Source: Cenococcum geophilum 1.58 (taxonomy: Eukaryota > Ascomycota > Dothideomycetes > Gloniales > Gloniaceae). From it: 64,000 bases of DNA. This document shows positions 51,309 through 63,220 of this stretch, in pieces (the stretch's first letter is position 1; each line of letters starts with the position of its first letter). The notes under the pieces are model-generated. The model worked only from the letters and a program-made list of their open reading frames with translations, ran no database searches and was not told the DNA's origin. The stretch spans positions 2,120,914 to 2,184,913 of the forward strand of contig KV748200.1 in the NCBI GenBank assembly GCA_001692895.1. Direction: 5' to 3'. The position numbers were made by a program, and so were the translations under genes.

Positions 51309-51728
51309 TATAATAAAGCCTTATAGGAAATACTACGGTAGACTTATTAATAGGCTAGGTATATAGGTATAGAATAGTAAACAACATAAATATAACGGGT
51401 AGAGTGGTTACCTAACAGATTAACTCTAATTATATTCTAAGATTTACTATAAAGAAGAGAAACTATCTATAGAGACCGTGTATCCTTAAATATATAACTC
51501 CTCCCCATAGTAAAGGTTTAGTACGTTAGTATATTAATACGTTAGTACGTCCTACATTCCTACGTTTCTACGTTTTTACATTCCGAACTTATAATATAAC
51601 TAGCCATATAACTTAGCCACCCCTTATCCTATAGCTTAATTGGTTCTAGCGCCTCCTATACTACCTTAACTAACCCGTTTATATCTATTCTTAGTAGTTA
51701 TACTACTGCCGATATATGGTCCATAATA
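51309..51728 (-). repeat. 5' LTR of element D (right)
   Basis: 420 bp, the same length as its partner; ends CCATAATA and is followed by target duplication GTAGT. Confidence 0.88.
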
Positions 51729-51733
51729 GTAGT

Positions 51734-51921
51734 AGTAAAGAAATAGAACTTATAAACTTGGCTTATTGCTAAAGCATATACTTAGGTCTCTACGGCTTAC
51801 CCTAAAAAAAATAAGATCTATAAGATTATTAGTAACTAATACTACTGGCCTAAAATAGTAATAAATATTAACTATTATATATAGAACTACAATAACTACT
51901 ATAGGTTTATAATTCTATAAG
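51734..51921 (+). mobile_element. Element E fragment 3 (C-type Gypsy, integrase zinc region)
   Basis: Resumes after D (TSD 51729-51733), collinear with C about 15748-15925. Stops where element H begins. The rest of E is not in the window. Confidence 0.8.
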
Positions 51922-54782
51922 TATAAAGTAAGAATATAAATAGGGAGTCTAATAATAGAATAATAGGGTATATTATATAGACAGAGATAAATCCTTAAGG
52001 GAAAAGGAGGAGTCTGTATACGAGGTAGAAAGGGTTTTCCTAGGTATATATAGCGCACGTACCTTATAGGCGAGTCACCCCTAGGTTACTCTAGGGTCGC
52101 CTATACCTTACGGCTATATAACTATCTACTAAGTTTTAACTAATAATGCCCCCCTCTTTAAAAAGGGTTGTCTCTAATCCTTTATATAAAGCCGCTAAAG
52201 TTACTACTCTCCGTTAAGCTATTTTAGATAAAATTAGAGCATAGTTAGTAGGTAAAGAACTGCTAAAGGACTTACTCAAATTTGCTATAATGTGTTAACA
52301 AATTAATAAGGACCTTTAATATAATAAATAAACCTATTTTCTAAAGCTAACTATACCTTATATTTAAAACTTTATAAAACTAGTATATACCCTAAAGCGC
52401 GATCCGTCTCTAAAACTAAAAAGCTCTATATATAACCCTATAGACCTTAATACCACTTAATCTTATATACCCTTAAGAACTAATAAATAAAAAACACGAG
52501 CCGTAAATAGAGAATGCTTTAGATGTAGTAAAAGGGGATATATTTAAAGAAATTACTAAACTTACCCTTTTAAAAAGGTCTAATATAGCTCCTTTTAGTC
52601 CTTAAATTGTACTTATTTTATAAATTATACTTAGTTGCTATAAAGCATTTTACCTTTAGTTAATTTGGAAAATAAATTATTCTAGGGCTAAGTCGCGCCT
52701 TAAGATAAGAAGTAGAAGAATATAAGTATTTAGGCTCTTTTAGCGCTAATATACAATACAACTCCCTTAATATACTTAGCGAAATTTAAATACTTAGAAA
52801 ATAAAAGGAAGTATAAATCCTTATAAATAGCGGAGTTACTAGTATAGGCTTTATTAATATAAACTACGTAAAAACTTAACGCTTAAATTTAATTTTTTTT
52901 AATAAGCCCTAAAGCCTATAAGGCTTTAATAGTAAGCCTTTAATATACGGCGAATTAATACACTACGCTCTTATAAAGATGCGGATAGGCAAATACCTTA
53001 AATATATTTCCCTATTTATAACACCCTTAAAGCATTATAAGGTAATACTTAAATATAAATAGCTAAAATAATATTACCCTTTAATTAGCTTGGTTAAAGA
53101 AACGCTAAAGTTTCGTATAATCTACTACCGAAGTTATTACTTAAAATACTACTTATCCTATAAATATGCATATAACTATTTAAATATAATATAATATAAA
53201 TTACCTTTATTATAAATCTTAAACTAATCTAATAAAGCTATAACTGTTAATTATGGTAAAGAATATAAAAATAATATATTAAAACCCCTTAAAATTTAAA
53301 TAATAAAAACCGTACCCATTTATTTATTAGTAAGAAAATAAGACTATAAGATCTTTACTATAACACTAGAAGATATTAAAAAGGCGTTAGAACTAAAGTA
53401 ATATATTAACCCTAAACCTCTTATACCTAAAGAATATTATAATTTAATTAATACGTTTAAGAAACAATTTATAAACTAACTACCCCTATATTAAGATAAG
53501 TATAATTTTAAGATAGAACTTAAACCTAGTATAACGCTAAAGTTCGGCCCGTTATATAGTATATCGCGAGAAGAGATACTTATAATATAATAATACCTTA
53601 AAGAGTACCTAGGGAAAGTATTTATTCGCCCTAATTAATTACTATTTATTTTATTTATATTATTTATTAAAAAACCTAAAGAGGACTTAAGGTCCTATAT
53701 TAATTATTAAGCCTTAAATATAATTACGATTTAAAACTAATATCTAATTCCTTTACTTTAAGAAACGATTAACTACTTAGCAAAAGTATAATACTTTATA
53801 AAGCTTAACGTAGTTACTACCTTTAATTAAATCCGTATTTATAAAGGAGATAAGAAGTATATAGCTTTCTATATATAATAGGGACTTTTTGAATACCTAG
53901 TAATACTATTTAGCGTAAAGAACGGTCCTAGTATATTTTAGTAATATATTAATAATACGCTTCCTAAATTCCTTAATATATTTATTACCGCGTATATTAA
54001 TAATATCTTTATTTATTTATTTTCGCTTTTTAAGTATTAAAAGTATATCTAAATAGTCCTTAAACGCCTATAAAACGTAGGCTTATAATATAATATTAAG
54101 AAATATAAGTTTTATACGTCTAAAGTTATATATATAGGCCTAATTATATCCTATAATGGAATTAAAATAGACCCTAAAAAAACTACTATAATTATAAACT
54201 AAGAAAGTTCTAGTAATATATAAGATATTTAAAGATTTCTAGGATTTACAAATTTCTATAATTAATTTATTAATTACTTCTTAAAAATTGTTTAACTATT
54301 AGTAAACTTAATAAAAAAGAACATAAAATTTAAATAGATTACTAAATATAAATAAGCTTTTAATAACCTAAAATATCGTTTTATAACTGCTTTAATTCTT
54401 ACCTACTTTAATTTAAACCTTAACTATATTATTAAAATAGACTCGTCTAATTATATACTAGAAGAAGTGTTATCGCAATATAATAAGAACGGCGAGCTAT
54501 ACCTAGTAGCCTTTCTTTTTTAGAAACTTACCCCTATTAAATTAAACTATAAGATATATAATAAGGAACTGCTTATAATTATTAGATACTTTAAATAATA
54601 GCGTTTAAAACTTAAAGGATTATTATTCCTAATACACGTATTGACGGATTATAAAAACCTATAGTACTTTATAATAATAAAGCAATTATTATAACGCTAA
54701 ATTTGTTAGGCCGAATACCTTTTATAATTTAACTTTAAGATTATATACTAACCTAGTAAACTTAATTAGAAGCCTAACTTAT

Positions 54783-54996
54783 TATTACGGCACTGGCAGA
54801 ACTTGGCAGAACTTGGTAGAACTTTGCGGTCACGTGACTAGAAGACCGTATAAAAGAACCCTACTTCGACCGGCGCTGCTCTTCTTCTCCTTTCCTTTCT
54901 CTAGCTTTAGATCCTTGTTTATAGACAATCCAATTATATAGGCTTACATGCATCCTTCTTGCTATGCTTATACCTTGGTTAACTAAGTCGCTAATA
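54783..54996 (+). repeat. 5' LTR of element I
   Basis: 214 bp. Three 10-bp units GGCAGAACTT at 54795-54824 replace the corresponding part of the C LTR; the 3' half is like C. Confidence 0.93.
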
Positions 54997-57900
54997 TTAT
55001 CTAAAGCTTAAACTACCCTTTCTTCCTAAAAAGGAATTTAAAAATATCTATAAGACTATAAATAGGACAAGGACATAGAATAGGACCTTAAGGACATTAC
55101 TAGGACCATAAGGATAGAACCCTAAGAAAAGAACCTATAGGACACACACAGACTAGAACCCCTAAAGAAATTACCTAGAATTATTTAACACCCCTACTAC
55201 TATGCTATAAAACACAGTAGTAGGTAAAGCAGCTATAGGACCCGCAAATACCTTAAACGAAGAAACAATTAATATTTTAACCCCCTAGGCGGAGCTTATA
55301 GTAGCTAATGCCGAAATTAAATAACTACGAGAACTGCTTAAAGCTAGAGATACCCCTGCATCTAGCGATAACTTATTAGACAGACTTGCTACGGTCCTTA
55401 AGGCCTTAGCCTAACGCACCACACTATTAAGATCCGCGAAGGTAGCGGGCCCCCTACTACTTATAGATAGGACCAACCCTATATTTAATAATTAGAAGCT
55501 TTAACTATGGGATAAGCTTAAAGTTAATAAAGATTACTTCCCTAATAACCGAGCCAAAATGGCCTATGTCTTCGGCCGTACTGGCGGAGACGCCCAGACG
55601 CACCTATGTCCGTAATATGCTATAGACTTAGCAGACCCTTTTATCTCGGAAGAAGAAATAATTAACTACCTGCCTTCTATTTATAAGGACCCCTTTAAGA
55701 TATAGAATGCCCGCCTTAATTATAAAAGCCTAAATATAAAAACAACGGAGACCTTTTTAGCCTTTTAGACCCGCTTTCTGCACCTAGCCGGCTAAGCCTA
55801 AATTCCCCATAAAGACCTAATGCCAGACCTCTTTAATAAGCTTACTTTAGACCTACAGCGCGCTGTACTGCTAGTTTTTACTACTATATAGACGTTAAAG
55901 GTACTTATGGACTACTACTTAGCTATTAACTAAGGCCTTTATCAAATTAAGGTACGTGCCGAGCGGTATAAAGCTAGGAACCCTTTAAGCCAGATTAGAG
56001 GTAATACGAGAACAGTAAATAGTGCCCTAGTATAGGCCGTAACTCCTATAGCATTAACTGCCTAGCCCGCCGTTAATCTAATAGCTAGTTAAGCAGCTAG
56101 TCCTGCTACGGGTCTGGTATATACTCGGCCTATATATAGCAACCCCTATAGACAAGCCCTTAGTAATTAAGGAGCTTGCTTTTTATATAGCTAAAAAAAC
56201 AATTTTATAAAGGACTGCCTAATAGCGGCAAAGATAAACGAGGTCCTGTTAATTCAAAAGGACAGTATAAAGTCGGAAAAAGAGAAACCCTAGAGGAAGA
56301 CTCCTCTTTAGGGTTAAAAGGGATTAATATATTACATATTAATCTAGNTCGGCTAGTTAGTAGAAGAAGCTNTACTATCCCTTATACTTTATTNCGNAAT
56401 ANATATTAAGTTTTAANNTCTNCTTTAGCTAACTTAGGAGTAAATGCCTTTACCTTAATTAATATAAAGTGCGCTGCAAAACTGGCTGACTTTTTAAATA
56501 TACCCCTTAAAGAACTGCCCAAACTAATTCCTATTCGCGGGTATAACGGACGTATAGGACTACCTATTACGACTATCTTATAGTTTTACCTCCGTGTTAA
56601 TAAACAAAGGTAGTATAACGTCCCCTTCCTTATTACGGACCTCGGAAGCTATAATATAATCTTAGGGAGAAAATGGCTAGCCTATTTAGGCTTATAGCTT
56701 AATATACGGAATAGAAGGCTTATCTAGCCCAAAACTATGCCCCCAACGCCTTCCTTTATAAAAGAAATTAGTATTATAATGGAAAACCTTATACGGCCGT
56801 AGATAAACACCGTTTACTAGGCTAATGCGATATATAGGGACCGGGCTTTTAAGAAGGATATACAGCTTAACCCGCAACGGATCCGCATACTATACCGCCT
56901 CCAGATTACCTACGCCACGCCTCTTATACCAGAGACTTAGGAAGTCGGTAGTGACCTAGCTAAGTCCCCTATGGAGAGCTTAGGCCCTACGCAGCTATAA
57001 AGGAAAGCTAGGAATATTGGATAATATATTAAACTAATAAATTAAAGGGATAATTTACGGAAGATAGAATAGGAGCTAAGAAAGACTATAAACCCTAAAC
57101 CGCAAAATACGGTCTAATAAACGGCCGTAAAGAAACCTACGGACCTTCCACTAGTTAATATTTGCTATATTAGCGCTATAGAATTCTACCGGAACTTAGT
57201 CTAACCTAATACCGTTACCTTTATTACCAGCTTATATAAAATCGATTATATAATTAAGGAAAAGGAAAGCGAGCTTAGTGGATAGGAAAGTAAGCTTATA
57301 GACGAGGAGCTAGTAGAATAGAAACTACCCTATTAACACTGGAAATTCAAGGACGTATTCTTTAAGGTAGCGTCCGATATACTCCCGCCTTACTAACCGT
57401 ACGACTATAAGATTAAGATTAAGCCAGATAAGGAAAACACCCTTAGGTTTAGCCCCCTTTACTAGTAGTTTACTACTAAATTATAGGCCATAAAGTAGTA
57501 CCTTATTAATAACCTAAATAAGGGCTTTATTAAACCTAGTTAAGCCCCTTTTAACTCGCCTATTTTCTTTGCCAAAAAGCTAAACGGAGGACTCCGTTTC
57601 TATATTAACTACCATAAACTAAATAATATAACCCGCAAGGACCGCTATTCGCTACCCCTACTTAATAAGACTCTAGCCTAAATAAGTAGAGCTAAGGTCT
57701 TTATAAAGCTTAATATCTACTAGGCCTTTTACTAAATTAAAATAAACCCTAGGTCTAAGAATCTTACTATATTTTAGACCTATTACAGAACGTATAAATA
57801 TAAGATACTCCCTTTTGGACTAACTAACGGACTAGCTACGTACTAGCGGTATATAATTAATGTACTCTTTAACTACCTTAACGACTTCTATACGGCCTAT

Positions 57901-60434
57901 CTAGATAATATTATAATCTACTTTAAGAATAAGCTGAAACACAAGGAGTACGTCTATAAAGTCTTATAACGGCTCTATAAGGCTAGCCTCTAGGCCAATA
58001 TTAAGAACTTAAAGTTTAGTGTTAAGCATATAAAGTACCTATGGTTTATTATTAGTATAGATGGAATTGAAGCCGACCTAGAGAAAACAGCTGTAATTAC
58101 CTAGTAGGCACCCCTATGGACCGTAAAGGGGGTATAATTATTTTTAGGTTTTTATAACTTCTACTAACGCTTTATTAAGGACTATAGCAAGATTACTAGG
58201 CCTCTTAATCGCCTTACCTAAAAAGACCAGCCCTTTTACTTTGATATTGTATATAGGCAGGCCTTTAATAAGCTTAAGAAACGACTAGTCTCTACTCCTT
58301 TACTCGCCCACTTTAACCTAGAACGGCCCTTAATGCTAGAAACTAATGCCTTAAATGGTATAATAGCTAGTATTTTCTCCCAGAAGCAACCGGACGGAGA
58401 ATAGCACCCTATTATATACTATTTAAAGACTATAATAAACGCTAAGCTAAACTACCCTATCTACGACAAAGAAATGCTGGCTATTATCTTTAGCTTTTAG
58501 CACTAGCGTATATAGCTAGAGGGGGCCCCCGAACCTATCTAGGTAGTTTTAGATCACTAGGCCTTAGAATATTTTATAATAATAAAGGCCCTTATGGCCC
58601 GGTAGGCGCGATAGGCAGACATTCTATTTTAGTTTAACTTCTTAATTATGTATAGGCCAGGCGCTATAAATCGTGCGGATGCCCTTATAAGGCGTAAATA
58701 GGACCTAAACAACTAGGTAGCTGTAAAGATCTTATTATAGACCTAGACGCTACTATAACTAGAGCACTTTAACCCTTAAATATGGGTAGAACTAAATATA
58801 GACTCTTTAGACGCCAAGATATGTCCTATTAACTCTATGGAACTTAACCTTATTAATAAACTGCTGTAAGCAAACTGTACGGCCCCTTCCCTATAGGAGT
58901 ACCGTAAAAAGATAAAGGACGTTACGAGCCTATAGTCCCTTAAAAACGGACTACTTAAGTACTATGAACGGCTAGTGGTAGTAGAGGAATAGAACTTACG
59001 GACTTGGATTATCGCCAAAGTATATACCTAGGTCTCTACAGCCTACCCTAGAAAGAATAAGACCCGTAAGATTATTAGTAACTAGTACTACTAGCCCGGA
59101 ATAGTTATAGATATTAACCGTTATATACGGAACTGCGACGGCTACCGTAGATCTATAATCCCTTAAAATAAGACCCTAGGACTATTAAAACCACTCCCGA
59201 TACTAGAACGCCCCTAGTAGTATATTTTTATAGATTTCTACGAGCTACCTATAGACCGTAACGGATACGATATGGTTATAATTCTAGCTAACCGTTTTAG
59301 TAAGCGCCTGTTCTTAATCCCCTATTATAAGAATATCGATGCTAAAGAGGCGGCCCGACTATATATCTACTACGTTTACTAAATTTACGGGCTACTAGAT
59401 ACTATCGTATCTAATTATAAGCTATAGTTTATATTAGCCTTCTAGAACGAGTTTACCTAGATCCTAGGTATTAAGCTAAAGCTCTCTATAGCATACCACC
59501 CCTAAATAAATAGCTAGACAGAGATTGTAAATTAATATTTAGACTAGAGACTCTAGCCTTTTATTAACTACTTCTAGAATAACTAGGCTAAACTACTACC
59601 CCTTATAGACTATACCTAAGCGACCCTACCCCACAACTCTACTAGATTTGCCCCTATTTAACTAGAAATGGGCTACTTACCCTATACAAGTTTTGACTGG
59701 GAAAGACTAAAAGGACCCCAGACCGTACGCAAAAAACTGTCCTATAAGGAAGCCTAGCAGTACGCTAAGCGCTTAAAAGAAGTCTAGACGGTAGCCCGTA
59801 TAAATCTAGGAAAAGCCTAGAAATTAATAGAATAGCAGGCGAATAAACATAGGCGCGAGCCTAACTTTACGGTAGGTAATATAGTCTGGGTTATAATAAG
59901 GAACTAAAAGACAAAACGACCTAGCCGTAAGCTAGACTATTAGATGGTAGGACCGTACGAGGTTCTTAAGAAGATAGGCAACTTATATAAAGTAAAGCTC
60001 CTAGATTTAATTAAGGTCCACCCTATCTTCTCGTTAGATAAGCTACGGAAAGCCGTAAACGACCTATTACCTAGACAAAAGAACAAACCCCCCTTATCAA
60101 TTTAAGTCAATGGCGACGACGAATAGGAAATTAAAGAAATACTGGCCTATAAGCTAGTAAGGAGAACGTTAAAGTACCGCGTTAGTTAGAAAGGCTATAA
60201 CTTAGATCCTACCTAGTACCCTATATAGAACTTTATTAGCAGTCCCTATAAGCTTTAAGAATTTTATAGCTGTTACCCTAATAAACCAAGACCCCTAAAG
60301 TACCTAGACAAGTAGATGGAGTACTAGTATAGTAAAGACAATAGGTTACCGGAAGAATATAAAGATAAGAACGCCTTATAGGTGTAATATAGACACACAA
60401 AGTTTAAGGGCAGGCTTTACTAAGGGGGGGGTAA

Positions 60435-60648
60435 TGTTACGGCACTGGTAGAACTTGGCAGAACTTGGTAAAACTTTGCGGTCACGTGACTAGAGGACCG
60501 TATAAAAGAACCCTACTTTGACTGGCGCTGCTCTTCTTCTCCTTTCCTTTCTCTAGCTTTAGATCCTTGTTTATAGACAATCCAATTATATAGGCTTGCA
60601 TGCATCCTTCTTACTGTGCTTATGCCTTGGTTGACTGAGTCGCTAACA
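60435..60648 (+). repeat. 3' LTR of element I
   Basis: 214 bp, the same 10-bp units, ends GTCGCTAACA, followed by CTTAT. Confidence 0.93.
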
Positions 60649-61278
60649 CTTATTAATATAATAATTATAAAACTTACTTATAAACGCCTCTAATAAATAG
60701 ATTATAAATTAATTACGAATTCTACTACCCCCTAAACGTTTTAAGAAACTATACCCTATATTTATAAACGCGGAGCTTAATAGAAATATATTAGAAATTA
60801 ATAAGTAGGATAAAGAAATTAATAAATTAATAGAGTATAAATATAAGAATAACCCCTAGATAGTAGATATAATAAAAGCGATTTAAATAGGGAAACGGTA
60901 ATATAAGAATATTATACTCACTAAATGCGAAATCCGTAATAATTAGTTATACTATTAATAGAAGATAGTAGTTCCAAATTCTAAACCATTATAATTTAAG
61001 ATACTTAAATTTATACACAATTCCCCTATAGTAGGGCATCCTAGCTATATAAAGATCTATAAGATTATCTAATAAGTATATTACTAGACTATAATATATA
61101 ACTATATATAAAAATATATATAAGTATACAGAATATATATGCGTAGGAAGACCTCTTATATAAAGAAGTAAGGAGTACTTTAACTATTGCTAATTCTAAT
61201 GCAAAAATAGTGAGATATTTTAATTAACTTTATAGTTAACCTACCTAATAGTAATAGATTTATAATTATTATAGTAAT

Positions 61279-62300
61279 AATAATAATAATTCTTCTTTGA
61301 TTAACGTCTGATACGGATGCTATCTAGCCCCACGTAGACTACTCCGTATATAAGGGAAAAGTAATATTAACGGGAAAAAACCCTTGCTGCTGGGGGGAGG
61401 AAAAACCCTATAAGCCACCTCAGTAGGATGAAAAACCCCGATTTGCTATGTCCGTCTATAGCGGCGGCCCTGCGGGCCTACGGCTATATCCTGTCCTCCT
61501 TAGATGTTCGAACTCCTTGGGAACCACTACTTTCTTCTCTAGCTTATCTAAGCTAGGGTTCACTACGTCCCAGCTAGGCCTTGCCAATTAATTGCTGTAT
61601 TATTGTTGTTTCCCATATCTTGGCCATCCCCTATATGCTATCTCTTGTTTAACCATTGCTATATACGCCATGCCTTCCCCCCCCTAGGGCCTATTAAAGG
61701 CATAAGGGGGATTCATCCGTTCTACTATCCTAATACTAAAAGCCGAAAGCGGGATGTGTGTACCTGGGTATCTTTTATGCCTAGGCCCCAGTTACTAGGC
61801 CCTCTCTAGGGGCACCACTCCGTTAAGAGGAGACAAGGAAAACCATACGGGGTTGTATCCGGCTGTCGCTTTAGTAGTATTACGGCAGTACGGCAAGTGA
61901 CCGCATACTCCGCGGGCGATCGCCCTAGGGGTTAGGAGGGGCCATATATTTGCTCATTCGCTTACTCGTTTACGTTCGCTCGTTTGTTAATATAAGAGGT
62001 CGTTAATGCTTTCTATTAGGGGTCGGGGGATGCTATCGAATACTGTACATCTATGTTGGATCGTACAGGTGTCCTAGATAGGAGAATAGTAGTAGTCGTC
62101 GTATTATAGAGGGCCAACAGTAGTAGTTTTCAAGATCTCACCATCCGAAAACTTTTTACCACCGCCCTTAACGCCTACAACCACTACCAGGTCCTGTCCG
62201 CACGCTATGTAACGTCTCTGCGTTGGCTTTAGATCTAAACTTTAAAGACTAGGTTTATAGCCGTCACCACGTATAGGTACAGAGTCCGTTTTCGACGGCC
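61279..62300 (-). mobile_element. 1,022-bp non-LTR retroposon in integrase region of H
   Basis: Flanked by a 16-bp duplication TAATTATTATAGTAAT (61263-61278 and 62301-62316). On the minus strand it ends in a (TTA)n tail. GC-rich and not RIP-mutated, in sharp contrast to H. Its last part (about 61290-61550) resembles the whole 3' part of the 306-bp element in C. I recognise no reverse transcriptase or other domain; the short frame at 61603-61809 on the plus strand is antisense and not credible. Probably a 5'-truncated or non-autonomous LINE. Confidence 0.75.
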
Positions 62301-62824
62301 TAATTATTATAGTAATTATTAACTATTTTATAAAAATATAATATATAATTTCTATAGACTTAATTAATGCAATATTAGTAGCCGAATATTTTATTAAATA
62401 TATCTTTAAGCTATACGGACTTCCTAATTTAATAATATCTAACTATAGAAGCTAGTTTGTTTTAGACTTTTAATAAGCCCTAGATAAATAATTAAGTATA
62501 TAAACATAACTCTTAACTATATTTTATTTAAAGATAGATAGTTAAACTAAAATTATAAACGTAATTATAGAATAATACCTATAAATATACTACTTCTACC
62601 TATAAGATAATTAGGAAAAGTGGCTACCGTTAGCTAAGTTTACTATAAATAATATTAGAAACAAATTAATAGGCGTAATACTGTTCTACGCAACCTATAA
62701 ATAAGACCCTTAACTTAAATTTAAACTATAACTTAAAATTAATATAATAGGATCTATAATTAAGAGAATTAACTAATTAATATATATAACTTTACTCCAT
62801 TAAAAAAGAAAATAGAGATCTAAC

Positions 62825-62864
62825 TGCCGGTTTTGGAGGGTTCTGTTGCCGTTTTTAGAGGTTA
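62825..62864 (+). repeat. Direct repeat pair 1 at the element end
   Basis: TGCCGGTTTTGGAGGGTT at 62825-62842 and TGCCGTTTTTAGAGGTTA at 62847-62864, 22 bp apart from start to start. Possibly recombinase binding sites. Confidence 0.6.
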
Positions 62865-62888
62865 CGTCGCTAAAACTCCCTACCGCCC

Positions 62889-62932
62889 TAAGCCTCTTGC
62901 TTACCGGTCTAACGTTAAGCCTCTCGCTTACC
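62889..62932 (+). repeat. Direct repeat pair 2 in the leader
   Basis: TAAGCCTCTYGCTTACC occurs at 62889-62905 and 62916-62932 with a single difference, 27 bp from start to start. Confidence 0.75.
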
Positions 62933-63220
62933 TAGCCTGTACCCCGTTTTTTATAGGCAGACTAATTTATCCAGAAGTATAACCCTTCTACGCGCCTAGC
63001 GCTAAACCTATATATACTCTATAGCTTCTACCTCTAATCCATTTAACCTAGGCCCCGTTTCTCTTATTCTTTACCCTCCTATTTCCTTAACCCTATATTA
63101 CTCTCTATATCCTTTCCGCTATTACTACCCTAAGTTCTCTTCTAGCTCCCTAAAATACGGCGCGCTTAATTATTAAATCGCAGCTTATTATCCAGCGTTA
63201 CTAACGATAAGTATATAAAT

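Larger units (their letters stand above)
37835..51728 (-). mobile_element. Element D: Gypsy LTR retrotransposon, fossil, sister of B, nested in E
   Basis: Target duplication GTAGT at 37830-37834 and 51729-51733; LTRs 420 bp. Coding on the minus strand and collinear with element B: gag near the right LTR (about 51270-49500), reverse transcriptase about 47900-47350, integrase across 46500-45772 and 39640-39450, polypurine tract beside the left LTR. Net length about 7.8 kb without Copia element G. A plus-strand lysine-rich reading pattern at 38790-38880 matches the one in B. Broken, with very many RIP-type stops. Confidence 0.88.
54783..60648 (+). mobile_element. Element I: chromodomain Gypsy LTR retrotransposon, fossil, sister of C, nested in H
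   Basis: Target duplication CTTAT at 54778-54782 and 60649-60653; LTRs 214 bp; 5.87 kb. Collinear with element C: gag from 55202, zinc knuckle about 56170-56220, protease about 56440-56700, reverse transcriptase 57560-58060, RNase H 58330-58700, integrase 59060-59750, chromodomain 60130-60290, G-rich polypurine tract at 60423-60430. Ambiguous bases at 56348-56422. Broken by dozens of RIP-type stops. Together with C and E it shows at least three insertions of this family. Confidence 0.92.
51922..62820 (+). mobile_element. Element H: Gypsy LTR retrotransposon, fossil, 3' part missing in window
   Basis: Begins at TATAAAGTAAG after ATAAG (51917-51921) inside E. The first 200 bp or so are taken as the 5' LTR, but no partner is in the window to fix its end. 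Plus-strand parts: gag from 52146 (MPPSLKRVV), zinc knuckle near 52510-52550 (ECFRCSKRG), protease near 52830, reverse transcriptase about 53660-54120, RNase H about 54400-54720. Element I then interrupts it at CTTAT. Integrase follows (61200-62800), itself interrupted by the 1,022-bp retroposon. It stops where the recombinase-bearing element begins. Broken, with dozens of stops; more AT-rich than its neighbours, so probably among the older or more often mutated copies. Confidence 0.78.

Noticed and set aside
56692-56877. 61-codon minus-strand frame
   Set aside because: Antisense to the protease region of element I.
61603-61809. 68-codon plus-strand frame
   Set aside because: Antisense to the orientation of the retroposon given by its tail; no domain.
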